Shown piece by piece: positions 1-6,736 of a stretch of DNA of 15,759 nt. Numbering within the stretch: position 1 is the stretch's first letter; every line of letters begins with the position of its first letter. The notes under the pieces are model-generated. The model did no database searches. It saw only the letters and a list, made by a program, of their open reading frames with translations, and was not told the DNA's origin. The stretch spans positions 1 to 15,759 of the forward strand of contig DETX01000082.1 of assembly GCA_002362145.1 (NCBI GenBank), given 5' to 3'. Position numbers and translations under genes: made by a program. Source of the DNA: Clostridiales bacterium UBA3277 (GTDB taxonomy: Bacteria > Bacillota > Clostridia > Oscillospirales > Oscillospiraceae).

Positions 1-818
1 CCGGCGAACTTGATGGGCTTGCCGGTGACCGCCCGGACGGACAGGGCCGCGCCGCCTCTGGCGTCGCCGTCCAGCTTGGAGAGCATTACGGAATCGATAT
101 CCAGCCAGTCATTGAAGCTCTGGGCCGCGTTGACGGCGTCCTGGCCGGTCATGGCGTCCACCACCAGCATGATCTCGCTGGGCTTCACTGCCGCCTTGAT
201 GTTTTTCAGCTCATTCATCAAAGCCTCGTCGATGTGGAGCCGGCCGGCGGTGTCCAGAAACACCATGTCGTAGCCCCGCTGGCGGGCATAGAGCACCGCC
301 TCCTTGGCGGTTTTCACCGGGTCCTGGGTGCCCTTCTCAAAGACCGGGATGCCCAGCTTCTCGCCGCAGACCTTAAGCTGGGTGATGGCGGCGGGGCGGT
401 AGATGTCACAGGCCACCAGCAGAGGATTTCTGCCCTGGCGCTTGAAATAACCAGCCAGCTTACTGCCGTTGGTGGTCTTACCGGCGCCCTGAAGGCCCAC
501 CAGCATGACCACCGTGGGGCCGTTGGGATTGATGGTGATGTGCTTTAAATCGCTGCCCATGAGCTTGCACAGCTCTTCGTTGACGATCTTCACGATCATC
601 TGGGCCGGGGTGAGGGATTCCAGCACATCGGCGCCCACACAGCGCTCGGTGACGGATTTTGTAAAGTCCTTCACCACTTTGTAGCTGACGTCGGCCTCCA
701 GCAGAGCCATCCGGATCTCCCGCATGGCCTCCTTGACATCGGACTCCTTGAGCCGTCCCTTGCCCCGCAGCTTTTTGAAGGTAGCGGAAATCTTTTCAGT
801 TAAGCCTTCAAATGCCAT
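1..818 (-). CDS. ffh: Signal recognition particle GTPase Ffh (5' part, C-terminus off window)
   Basis: Ffh binds SRP RNA and nascent signal sequences, and with FtsY it delivers ribosomes to the membrane. The visible 272 residues cover the N domain (about 1-90) and most of the G domain. G-motifs seen: P-loop GLQGAGKTT (108-116), DTAGR (189-193) and SKLD (247-250, the TKLD position), followed by DARGGAALS. The start MAFEGLTEKI is typical of the family and has GGAGT six bases upstream. The frame runs off the left edge; a full Ffh is about 450 residues, so the M domain is missing only because of the window boundary. It starts 2 nt after the ylxM stop, so the two are co-transcribed and probably translationally coupled, as in most Firmicutes. 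I am very sure of this call. Confidence 0.97.
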   Translation of the reverse strand, partial: MAFEGLTEKISATFKKLRGKGRLKESDVKEAMREIRMALLEADVSYKVVKDFTKSVTERCVGADVLESLTPAQMIVKIVNEELCKLMGSDLKHITINPNGPTVVMLVGLQGAGKTTNGSKLAGYFKRQGRNPLLVACDIYRPAAITQLKVCGEKLGIPVFEKGTQDPVKTAKEAVLYARQRGYDMVFLDTAGRLHIDEALMNELKNIKAAVKPSEIMLVVDAMTGQDAVNAAQSFNDWLDIDSVMLSKLDGDARGGAALSVRAVTGKPIKFA

Positions 819-820
819 AA

Positions 821-1165
821 TTACTCCTTTAGCGCCTGGGCGGCGGCCTGAATCCGCCGGGAGAGGGCCTGCACCGCCGGGTCGCCGGAACCTTGCAGTC
901 CCTGGGCCGCGTCCAGAATCTCCTCCACCGCCCGCCGGACCTGACGGTCCCGGGCCACATAGCCGATATTTTCTTCCATCCGGCGCAGAAGCGCCTCGGT
1001 TCTTGTCAGATTGTCATTGACCGCCTGGCGGCTGACCCCCAGGCTCTCGCCGATCTCTCCCAGGGACAGGTCCTGATTGTAGCGCATATCGAAGCACTGT
1101 TTCTGCTTCTTCGTCAGCATCCCGCCGTAATAATCGTATAACAGCGCCATTTCCAGGGCATCCAT
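821..1165 (-). CDS. ylxM: YlxM/UPF0122 family sigma-like HTH protein
   Basis: This 114-residue protein has a sigma-70 region-4-like helix-turn-helix at about 34-55 (LSLGEIGESLGVSRQAVNDN), preceded by the family segment TKKQKQCFDMRYNQDLS. YlxM proteins are encoded next to ffh in Gram-positive bacteria and are implicated in SRP function; streptococcal YlxM is reported to modulate SRP activity. The C-terminal third (about 75-114) is a charged, Ala/Gln-rich helical tail. The start has a strong GAGGAGG site 5 nt upstream. The stop lies 2 nt before ffh, so this is the first gene of a ylxM-ffh operon. It has its own consensus promoter (1208-1236) and a hairpin between promoter and ribosome-binding site. 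Confidence 0.93.
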   Translation of the reverse strand: MDALEMALLYDYYGGMLTKKQKQCFDMRYNQDLSLGEIGESLGVSRQAVNDNLTRTEALLRRMEENIGYVARDRQVRRAVEEILDAAQGLQGSGDPAVQALSRRIQAAAQALKE

Positions 1166-1179
1166 GGGGGCCTCCTCAA

Positions 1180-1199
1180 GTCAAGGCAATTTCCTTGAC
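1180..1199 (-). promoter_or_regulatory. 5' leader hairpin/palindrome of ylxM-ffh mRNA
   Basis: Perfect 7-bp inverted repeat (GTCAAGG / CCTTGAC, loop AAATTG). It lies between the predicted transcription start (about 1202) and the GAGGAGG site of ylxM, so it forms the very 5' end of the transcript. It could stabilise the mRNA, tune initiation, or act as a DNA operator; the sequence does not decide. Confidence 0.5.
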
Positions 1200-1207
1200 G
1201 CTGGGGT

Positions 1208-1236
1208 ATTATAGCACAGCTCCCAGCCAATGTCAA
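1208..1236 (-). promoter_or_regulatory. Consensus sigma-A promoter for ylxM-ffh
   Basis: On the minus strand, TTGACA (1231-1236) and TATAAT (1208-1213) are separated by exactly 17 bp. Both hexamers match consensus perfectly, which predicts strong constitutive transcription of ylxM-ffh starting near 1202. It sits just after the stop codon of the upstream acetyltransferase gene, so ylxM-ffh need not depend on that gene. Confidence 0.9.
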
Positions 1237-1247
1237 GGATTTTTTCT

Positions 1248-1889
1248 TTACACCACCCGGTACCACCGGGTGACCTCCCGTACGGGGACAAAGCCCAGCT
1301 TCTCATACAGCCGAAGGGCCCGATGGTTGGTATCGGCGGCCTCTATGGCAAGGGTCTGCCCCTCCACAATGGACATGAGACTGTGGCAGACGGTTTCCCC
1401 CTGCCCCGGCTCGGCGGCCAGGGCCAAAAGTTTCCCATCTTCCAGCCAGCCCACCCCCAGAAGCTGCACATCCCTGTGGACAAAGTAGGCTCCGCCGCTG
1501 CTTAAAATGGTCTGCTCGTCCCGGGCTTCCAAGTAGGAGGCGCAGTCCACCTGGGCCATCCGGCGGTTTAAATACTCCCGGAAGCGCCCCACGGTGGGCT
1601 CCGTCACCGGAAATAAATTTTGCAGCTTTTCGGGGTCCCGCCAGGCGGTGCCCCGCAGCTCCAGCACCGCCGTATAAAGCGGATACCGGGCCAGGTCCTC
1701 GTGGCCCGAGGCAAAGACCTCCGCCGCCCCCGCCGCCCGGCAGAAATCCAGGCAGGCCTCCAGATGGGCGCTGAACCCCTCCGGCGCGGCGCTCTGGATT
1801 CGGATATAGGCCTTCCCCGTGTAGGGGATCTGCCGCAGCGTCAGGCTGGAAACACCGTTTTCCGTGGGAAATACCGGAAAATCTCGCAT
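1248..1889 (-). CDS. GNAT family N-acetyltransferase
   Basis: Predicted 213-residue acetyl-CoA-dependent acetyltransferase. The C-terminal half carries GNAT features: a beta-strand with GVGWLEDGKLLALAAEPGQG (about 145-164, acetyl-CoA pyrophosphate-binding loop region) and the canonical end motif NHRALRLYEKLGFVPV (189-204). The N-terminal 100 residues are diverged, with a DFCRAAGAAEVFASG segment that may be a second, degenerate GNAT-like fold. I chose the ATG at 1889 because AGAAGG sits just upstream; an in-frame ATG 51 nt further up lacks a good site and would overlap the promoter. Substrate unknown. It precedes ylxM in the same direction, but ylxM has its own promoter. Confidence 0.85.
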   Translation of the reverse strand: MRDFPVFPTENGVSSLTLRQIPYTGKAYIRIQSAAPEGFSAHLEACLDFCRAAGAAEVFASGHEDLARYPLYTAVLELRGTAWRDPEKLQNLFPVTEPTVGRFREYLNRRMAQVDCASYLEARDEQTILSSGGAYFVHRDVQLLGVGWLEDGKLLALAAEPGQGETVCHSLMSIVEGQTLAIEAADTNHRALRLYEKLGFVPVREVTRWYRVV

Positions 1890-1911
1890 GCGTTCACCTT
1901 CTTTTTTCCCC

Positions 1912-1940
1912 AGAATACCACAAGATCCCGCAAGACGCAA
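1912..1940 (-). promoter_or_regulatory. Probable promoter of the GNAT gene
   Basis: Minus-strand TTGCGT (1935-1940) and TATTCT (1912-1917) with a 17-bp spacer, 23 nt before the chosen start codon. The hexamers are imperfect. A small palindrome AGGAA-TTT-TTCCT (1940-1952) abuts the -35 and could be an operator. Confidence 0.5.
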
Positions 1941-2067
1941 GGAATTTTTCCTAAAAACAGTTCAAACTCTTTGTGCACTTTCACATATAAAAACCATTTT
2001 CACCCGCTTATCCGTAGCCTCTTCTTCCAAAAATACGCCAAATGTTTCCCCTGGGGCGAATTTAGAC

Positions 2068-2095
2068 TTGATTTCCCAACCCTATTGTGTATAAT
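2068..2095 (+). promoter_or_regulatory. Sigma-A promoter of the 76-aa gene
   Basis: TTGATT (2068-2073), 16-bp spacer, TATAAT (2090-2095), followed 36 nt later by the start codon. The -10 is perfect and the -35 near-consensus. Confidence 0.75.
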
Positions 2096-2131
2096 AAATC
2101 CATCGGATCTAACCAGGAAGGAGGTTATTCC

Positions 2132-2362
2132 ATGAAGAAGATCATCTGCAAAAAGGAATACGACACCGAGACCGCCACTCTGATTAAGACCTACAGCTAC
2201 GGCGTGCTGGGCGATCCCAAGGGCTACGAAGAGGACCTGTATCAGACTCCCGAGGGCCTGTATTTCCTGCACGTGGGCGGCGGCGCCGAGTCCATCTATC
2301 CTGAGGAGGACATCAAGCGTCTTGCCAAAACCAAGAAGGACGAGTGGATCAAGAACCACTAA
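2132..2362 (+). CDS. Small conserved-looking protein of unknown function (76 aa)
   Basis: I do not recognise a named family, although the opening KKIICKKEYDTETATLIKTY resembles small hypothetical proteins common in Clostridia. It has no signal peptide or membrane segment. The composition is acidic/basic and aromatic-rich, with a central GLYFLHVGGGAESIYPEEDI stretch that suggests a short beta-hairpin fold, and a C-terminal Lys-rich helix. The start at 2132 is chosen because AGGAAGGAGG lies 7 nt upstream; the in-frame ATG 45 nt earlier falls on the promoter -10. It has its own promoter and terminator, so it is a free-standing gene. The ribosome-binding site is unusually strong, suggesting high expression. 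Confidence 0.85.
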   Translation: MKKIICKKEYDTETATLIKTYSYGVLGDPKGYEEDLYQTPEGLYFLHVGGGAESIYPEEDIKRLAKTKKDEWIKNH

Positions 2363-2375
2363 CGATCTGAGCTTT

Positions 2376-2406
2376 AAAAGAGCCTGCCTTCCGGCAGGCT
2401 CTTTTT
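2376..2406 (+). terminator. Rho-independent terminator of the 76-aa gene
   Basis: 13-bp stem (AAAAGAGCCTGCC / GGCAGGCTCTTTT) with a TTCC tetraloop and a run of five T at 2402-2406, starting 13 nt after the stop codon. Confidence 0.95.
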
Positions 2407-2517
2407 ATCTGCCGGGCCAAATGCCGCTTTCACCTGTCACCTATGGGCTGATTTTGCGGGATTTTCTCATTTTTCTCTGTTTGGCTCCGGCTTTCACCGC
2501 CAAATGCTTGACAGGTT

Positions 2518-2526
2518 TGCTATACT
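2518..2526 (+). promoter_or_regulatory. Extended -10 promoter of the zinc-uptake operon
   Basis: TGC-TATACT (2518-2526) forms an extended -10 element 35 nt before znuA. A TTGACA at 2508-2513 is only 7 bp upstream, too close to be its -35; it may instead be part of a repressor site overlapping the promoter. No recognisable Zur palindrome was found. Confidence 0.5.
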
Positions 2527-2561
2527 GGAAGTGAGAAATCTTTTCAATTCAAGAGGATGCT

Positions 2562-3434
2562 ATGAAACGACTGATCCCTCTTCTGCTTCTGCTGGCCTGG
2601 CTTCTGGCCGGCTGCTCCGGTACCGAGCCCCCCGCCCAGGTGGCGGCCACCACGCTGCCGGTCTATGAATTTACCCTGCGGATCACCGAAGGGACGGGCA
2701 TTTCCGTGACCCGGCTGGTGACGGAACAGGTCTCCTGCCTTCACGACTACTCCTTGAACGTCAGGCAGGTCAAGGCCGTGGAGGCCGCCGATGTGGTGGT
2801 TCTCTCCGGGGCCGGGCTGGAGGACTTTATGGACGACCTTCTTGCCGGCGCACCGGTCATCGACGCCTCCGCCGACATCTCGCTGCTCTGCGGCCAGGAG
2901 GAACATGAGGTCCACGATCTGGAAGGGCACCACCACGAGGAGGACCCCCACATCTGGCTCTCCCCCGAAAACGCCAAGGCCATGGCCCGCAATATCTGCG
3001 CCGGGCTCTGCGCCCGGTATTCGGAGCACCGGGATACCTTTTCCGAAAATCTCAGCGGGCTTCTTGAGGACCTGGATCAGCTGGAAGCCTATGGAAAGGA
3101 GCGCCTCGCCGGTCTTACCTGCCGGGAGCTGATCCCCTTCCACGACGGCTTTTCCTATTTTGCCCGGGAGTTCGACCTGGACATTTTGAAGGCCGTGGAG
3201 GAAGAATCCGGCCAGGAGGCCTCGGCCCGGGAGCTCATCGAGCTGATTGGCCTGGTGGAAGAACACCGGCTCTCCGCCATTTTCACCGAGAAAAGCGGCT
3301 CTGCCAGCGCCGCCTCCATCATCGCCCGGGAGACGGGCTGCGGGGTCTATGAACTGGATATGGCCATGGCCGGAGACAGCTATTTTGAGGCCATGTATCA
3401 CAACATCGACGTCATCAAGGAGGCTTTGGGATGA
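2562..3434 (+). CDS. znuA: Zinc ABC transporter substrate-binding lipoprotein (ZnuA/AdcA type)
   Basis: Extracellular metal-binding lipoprotein that hands Zn2+ to the ZnuBC importer. Signal peptide 1-17 ends in lipobox LLAGC, with Cys18 as the lipid anchor. Likely cluster A-I ligands: His61 (LHDY), His130 (DPHIW), His194 (PFHDGF) and an acidic residue near 264-266 (ELD). A third His at the position where manganese-binding relatives carry Glu favours zinc. A short His/Glu-rich loop at 115-130 (HEVHDLEGHHHEEDPH) resembles the zinc-loading loop of ZnuA proteins, though it is shorter than in many. The length, 290, is normal. AGAGGA lies upstream of the ATG. The stop overlaps the next start (ATGA), so this is the first gene of a coupled operon. 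Confidence 0.93.
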   Translation: MKRLIPLLLLLAWLLAGCSGTEPPAQVAATTLPVYEFTLRITEGTGISVTRLVTEQVSCLHDYSLNVRQVKAVEAADVVVLSGAGLEDFMDDLLAGAPVIDASADISLLCGQEEHEVHDLEGHHHEEDPHIWLSPENAKAMARNICAGLCARYSEHRDTFSENLSGLLEDLDQLEAYGKERLAGLTCRELIPFHDGFSYFAREFDLDILKAVEEESGQEASARELIELIGLVEEHRLSAIFTEKSGSASAASIIARETGCGVYELDMAMAGDSYFEAMYHNIDVIKEALG

Positions 3435-4183
3435 ACCGAAACCATCACGGCGGTTCCTGCGGGAACTCCTGCTGTCTGCGGGTGGAGAATCTCTCCGTCA
3501 AAATCGGCGGGGAATACATCCTCCGGGACGTATGCCTGCATCTGCACTGCGGGGAAATGGCCGCCATCATCGGCCCCAACGGGGCCGGAAAATCCACCTT
3601 CCTCAAAGCCATTCTGGGCCAGCGGGAATATGAAGGGGTCATCGCCTTTTCAGAGCCCGGCCAGCGCAGCAAAAAGCCCCGCATCGGCTATGTGCCCCAG
3701 AGCCCTGCCTTTGATCCCAGCGACCCCGTATCCGTAGCCGACCTCTTCGCCTGCTGCATGGCAAAGCGGCCGGCCTTTCTGGGGCTGGGAAAGCCCATGC
3801 GGGAAAAGGTCCCGGAGTGCCTGGCCCGGGTCCACGGGGAAGGGCTCATAGACAAGCGGGTGGGCTCCCTCTCCGGGGGCGAATTGCAGCGGGTGCTGCT
3901 GGCCCTGGCATTGGAGCCCCTGCCGAACATTCTGATTCTGGACGAGCCCCTTTCCGGCGTGGACGTGGAGGGCATGACGGTGCTCATGGATATGCTGGAT
4001 GAGATCCGGAAGAACTATGATCTGTCCATTCTCATGACCACCCACGATTTTTCCCTGCTGCCCCGGTATGCCGACAAGGTCGTCCTCATTGACCGGGGGC
4101 TGCGGGCCCAGGGGGACCCCCGGACGGTGCTGTCCTCTCCGGAATTTTTCCGGTCCTTCCACATGAAAGGAGACGCCGAATGA
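3431..4183 (+). CDS. znuC: Zinc ABC transporter ATPase (ZnuC type) with Cys/His-rich N-terminus
   Basis: ATP-hydrolysing subunit of the metal importer, 250 residues. Motifs: Walker A GPNGAGKST (48-56), Q-loop Gln90 (VPQ), signature LSGGE (147-151), Walker B ILILDEP (167-173), D-loop SGVD and H-loop His205 (TTHD). Oddly, the first 15 residues form an extension with HH at 5-6 and Cys at 10, 14 and 15 (HHGGSCGNSCC), and Cys/His recur at 35-40 (CLHLHC). These could form a regulatory zinc site, although the sequence alone cannot show binding. The gene overlaps znuA and znuB by 4 nt each (ATGA), implying translational coupling and a fixed stoichiometry. Confidence 0.95.
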   Translation: MNRNHHGGSCGNSCCLRVENLSVKIGGEYILRDVCLHLHCGEMAAIIGPNGAGKSTFLKAILGQREYEGVIAFSEPGQRSKKPRIGYVPQSPAFDPSDPVSVADLFACCMAKRPAFLGLGKPMREKVPECLARVHGEGLIDKRVGSLSGGELQRVLLALALEPLPNILILDEPLSGVDVEGMTVLMDMLDEIRKNYDLSILMTTHDFSLLPRYADKVVLIDRGLRAQGDPRTVLSSPEFFRSFHMKGDAE

Positions 4184-5019
4184 GTATCTGGTATGCCTTC
4201 TGGGACCTTCTGCCCATCGAAATGCTCCACTGGGACTTCATGAAAAACGCCCTGCTGGCGCTGCTGTGCATGGCCCCTCTGTTCGGGCTTCTGTCCACCA
4301 TGATCGTCACCGGCCGGATGAGCTTCTTTTCCGACGCCCTGGGCCACTCGGCCTTCACCGGCATCGCCATCGGGGCCATCTGCGGCCTGACCTCCCCCAC
4401 CTGGGCAGCAGTGATCTTCAGCGTGGTCTTTGCCCTGCTCTTCTCCTGGGTCCGCAGCCGCAGCAATCAGGCGGCGGACACCCTCATCGGCGTCTTTTCC
4501 AGCACCGCCGTGGCTCTGGGCATCTTTGCCGCCACCCTGGGCGGCGGCAGCTTCACAAAGTACAATCAGTACCTCATCGGCGACATTCTCTCCGTCACCC
4601 CCGCCCAGATCGGCGCCCTGGCCCTGACGCTGCTGGCCGTGGTCATTTTCTGGGGGGTCTATGCCAACCGGCTGACCCTCACCGCCATCCATCCCCAGCT
4701 CGCCGCCTCCCGGGGCATCCCCGTGGGACTGTCCCAGACCCTGTTTGTGGTGGCCATCGCCGTGGTGGTGACCCTGAGCATTTCCAGCGTGGGTCTGCTC
4801 ATCTTAAACTCCCTTCTGGTGCTCCCCGCCGCCGCCGCCCGGAATGTGGCCCGGAATTTGCGGCAGTATCACGGTCTTTCGGTGCTGTTCGCCCTGGTTT
4901 CCGGCATTGGAGGGCTGACGGTCTCCTATTACCTGGGCTGCTCCGCCGGCGCGGCCATCAGCCTGATTCTGGCCCTGATCTTCGCGGTCACCTTCTGCCT
5001 GCGCAAAAGGAGGGCCTGA
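4180..5019 (+). CDS. znuB: Zinc ABC transporter membrane permease (ZnuB type)
   Basis: 279-residue ABC-3 family permease forming the transmembrane channel with ZnuC. It is strongly hydrophobic, with about eight membrane segments (roughly 23-44, 54-70, 73-91, 104-121, 143-161, 186-205, 206-222, 235-271 as two). Family landmarks: SFFSDALGHSAFTGIAIG (48-65), the cytoplasmic coupling segment HPQLAASRGIP (171-181), and VGLLILNSLLVLPAAAARN (204-222). It ends in a basic tail, LRKRRA. It overlaps znuC by ATGA and lies 1 nt before trmO, whose AGGAGG site is inside its last codons. Confidence 0.95.
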   Translation: MSIWYAFWDLLPIEMLHWDFMKNALLALLCMAPLFGLLSTMIVTGRMSFFSDALGHSAFTGIAIGAICGLTSPTWAAVIFSVVFALLFSWVRSRSNQAADTLIGVFSSTAVALGIFAATLGGGSFTKYNQYLIGDILSVTPAQIGALALTLLAVVIFWGVYANRLTLTAIHPQLAASRGIPVGLSQTLFVVAIAVVVTLSISSVGLLILNSLLVLPAAAARNVARNLRQYHGLSVLFALVSGIGGLTVSYYLGCSAGAAISLILALIFAVTFCLRKRRA

Positions 5020-5020
5020 C

Positions 5021-5710
5021 ATGGAAGCCGTCATGGAAGCCATCGCCCGGATGCGCAGCGATTTCCCAGACAAATTTGGAATTCCCCGGCAGAGCGGCCT
5101 GGTGGAGGAGCTTCGCTCCACCATCGTCTTTGAGCCGAAGTACCGCCAGGCGGAGGCCCTTCGGGGGATCGAGGGATTCTCCCATCTGTGGCTCATCTGG
5201 CAGTTTTCCGAGGCGGTCCGCCGGGACTGGTCCCCCACGGTCCGGCCTCCCAGATTGGGTGGAAACACCCGGATGGGGGTCTTTGCCACCCGCTCCCCCT
5301 TTCGGCCCAACAGTCTAGGCTTAAGCTGTGTCCGGCTGCTGGGGGTGGAGCAGACCCGGGACCTGGGGATGGTGCTCCACGTGGGCGGCGCCGATCTCAT
5401 GGACGGCACCCCCATCTTCGACATCAAGCCCTACGTCCCCTACGCGGACAGCCACCCGGAGGCCCTGGGCGGCTTCACCGACACCGCCGGGGAATTTCTG
5501 CTGGATGTGACATTCCCGGAGGAGCTGCTGTCCCGGCTTCCGGAGGAAAAGCGTTCGGCGGCCCTGGGCGTTCTGTCCCACGATCCCCGGCCCTCCTACC
5601 AGCGCCAAACCGGCCGGGTTTACGGCCTGAGCTTCGGCGGGGCGGATATCCGGTTCACCGTAGAGGAAAACCGTCTGACGGTGGTGGATGTCCAAAAACT
5701 TCTCCCATAA
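5021..5710 (+). CDS. trmO: tRNA (t6A37)-N6-methyltransferase TrmO (TsaA/YaeB family)
   Basis: TrmO uses S-adenosylmethionine to methylate N6 of threonylcarbamoyladenosine-37 in tRNAs reading ACY codons. This 229-residue protein carries the family landmarks: FGIPRQSGLVEE (19-30), RPPRLGGNTRMGVFATRSPF (75-94) with RPNSLGLS following, DGTPIFDIKPYVPYADSHPE (about 127-146), and SHDPRPSYQRQTG in the C-terminal domain. Length matches Escherichia coli TrmO. The start is preceded by AGGAGG 7 nt upstream, inside znuB, leaving a single-base gap. It is the last gene of the zinc operon; the association is probably opportunistic, but it places TrmO under the same promoter as zinc uptake. Confidence 0.93.
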   Translation: MEAVMEAIARMRSDFPDKFGIPRQSGLVEELRSTIVFEPKYRQAEALRGIEGFSHLWLIWQFSEAVRRDWSPTVRPPRLGGNTRMGVFATRSPFRPNSLGLSCVRLLGVEQTRDLGMVLHVGGADLMDGTPIFDIKPYVPYADSHPEALGGFTDTAGEFLLDVTFPEELLSRLPEEKRSAALGVLSHDPRPSYQRQTGRVYGLSFGGADIRFTVEENRLTVVDVQKLLP

Positions 5711-5713
5711 AGA

Positions 5714-5747
5714 AATCCGCCGTTCCGTATTCACGGAACGGCGGATT
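5714..5747. terminator. Bidirectional terminator between trmO and the M23 peptidase gene
   Basis: Perfect 15-bp stem (AATCCGCCGTTCCGT / ACGGAACGGCGGATT, loop ATTC) lying 4 nt after the trmO stop and 3 nt after the stop of the convergent peptidase gene. Both exits are T-rich (ATTTA on plus, TCTTTA on minus), so one hairpin probably ends both transcripts. Confidence 0.85.
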
Positions 5748-5749
5748 AT

Positions 5750-6682
5750 TTACCTTGGGTATTCCTCCACGTCCAGGTCCCGGTAGGGATAGAGCCGCTG
5801 GCCGTCCCGGATGGAGGAGCGGTGGCTGTCCAGCAGACGGATGATGTCGTAGACATCGACCCATATCTCACTGTTGCACTCCTTCTGGCTCTCGTCGAAG
5901 ATCAGCTCCATGCCGAAGTGGAGGTGGACGGTCTCAATGTTATTGACGTTCTCCCGGTCAGAATAGCCCGACCGGCCCATAAAGCCGATCAGGTCCCCCG
6001 CCTGGACCGTGTCCCCTTCCTTCAGATTTGGGGCAAAGGGCTTGTCCTTTTTCAGGTGGGCATAATAGTAGTAGCGCCTGCCGTCGAAGGAGCGGATGCC
6101 CACCCGCCAGCCGCCGTAGCGGTTCCAGCCCAGGGCCTCCACCACGCCCCCCTCCACCGCCACGATGGGCGTGCCCAGGGAACCCATCATGTCGTGGCCC
6201 AGGTGCTTACGCTTGAAACCAAAGGACCGGGCCGCGCCAAAATCGTCGCAGTGGCCGTAGCCGTAGCCTGCGGCAATGGGGGAAAAGGCCTTGAGGCCGT
6301 AATCCGCCACCCAGACCCCGTCCTTTTCGATGGCATAACTCCCCAGAAGCCCGCCCAGGGCCGCGGAATAGGCCTCGTGGTAGTAGGCGTAGTATTTGAA
6401 AAGCTCCCCCAAAAGCTCCTGGGGCGGCTTGTCTCCCTTTAAATCGGCAACGGCCTTTCGCACGGAGGCGAGGCCGCACTGACCGCCGGTGCGGCAGGCC
6501 GCCAGGGCCAGGGTGTCGATCCAGGAAATGTGCTTTTCCTGGTCCTTCGTGGCGATATCCGTATCCATGGCGCATTTCAGAGATTCGTAGGGCACCTGAA
6601 AATCCACCCACCGGATGGGCTCCGCCCGGACCGGAAGGACCAGCATGGGCAGCAGCATCAGCAGAAAAAATATCCGCTTCAT
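5750..6682 (-). CDS. Secreted M23-family (LytM-like) metallopeptidase
   Basis: 310-residue predicted exported endopeptidase, probably acting on peptidoglycan cross-links. An N-terminal signal peptide (1-20, KR followed by a hydrophobic core, ending VRAEP) is followed by an unassigned helical region (about 25-125) and an M23/LytM zinc domain. Zinc ligands by motif: His163/Asp164 (HLGHDMMG) and His255 (HLHF, 253-256); His209 (YAHL) is a likely catalytic partner. GDTVQAGDLIGFMGRSG is the usual beta-barrel core. I start at 6682, where GGGAGGTGAAGG precedes the ATG; an in-frame ATG 39 nt upstream would spoil the signal peptide. It follows dusB by 54 nt and is probably co-transcribed. The full zinc triad suggests an active enzyme. 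Confidence 0.88.
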   Translation of the reverse strand: MKRIFFLLMLLPMLVLPVRAEPIRWVDFQVPYESLKCAMDTDIATKDQEKHISWIDTLALAACRTGGQCGLASVRKAVADLKGDKPPQELLGELFKYYAYYHEAYSAALGGLLGSYAIEKDGVWVADYGLKAFSPIAAGYGYGHCDDFGAARSFGFKRKHLGHDMMGSLGTPIVAVEGGVVEALGWNRYGGWRVGIRSFDGRRYYYYAHLKKDKPFAPNLKEGDTVQAGDLIGFMGRSGYSDRENVNNIETVHLHFGMELIFDESQKECNSEIWVDVYDIIRLLDSHRSSIRDGQRLYPYRDLDVEEYPR

Positions 6683-6736
6683 ATCCTTCACCTCCCGGTG
6701 GTTAGGATATGGAGCGGACAAAATCCTATCCAGCTT

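Noticed and set aside
1946..1956. Single VanR-box-like TTTAGGAAAAA on the minus strand before the GNAT gene
   Set aside because: Only one unit, with no 11-bp tandem partner, in AT-rich sequence; expected by chance.
2508..2519. AdcR-like zinc repressor site TTGACAGGTTTG
   Set aside because: About 8 of 12 positions match the streptococcal consensus as I recall it; AdcR is not expected in this lineage and the dyad symmetry is poor.
2544..3401. Long open frame antisense to znuA
   Set aside because: The sense strand has lipobox, metal ligands and ribosome-binding site; the antisense frame is a mirror of G/C-rich third positions, with no motif or start signal.
4266..5318. 350-codon plus-strand frame overlapping znuB and trmO
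   Set aside because: Arg/His/Pro-rich frame with no motifs, crossing two certain genes in a different frame.
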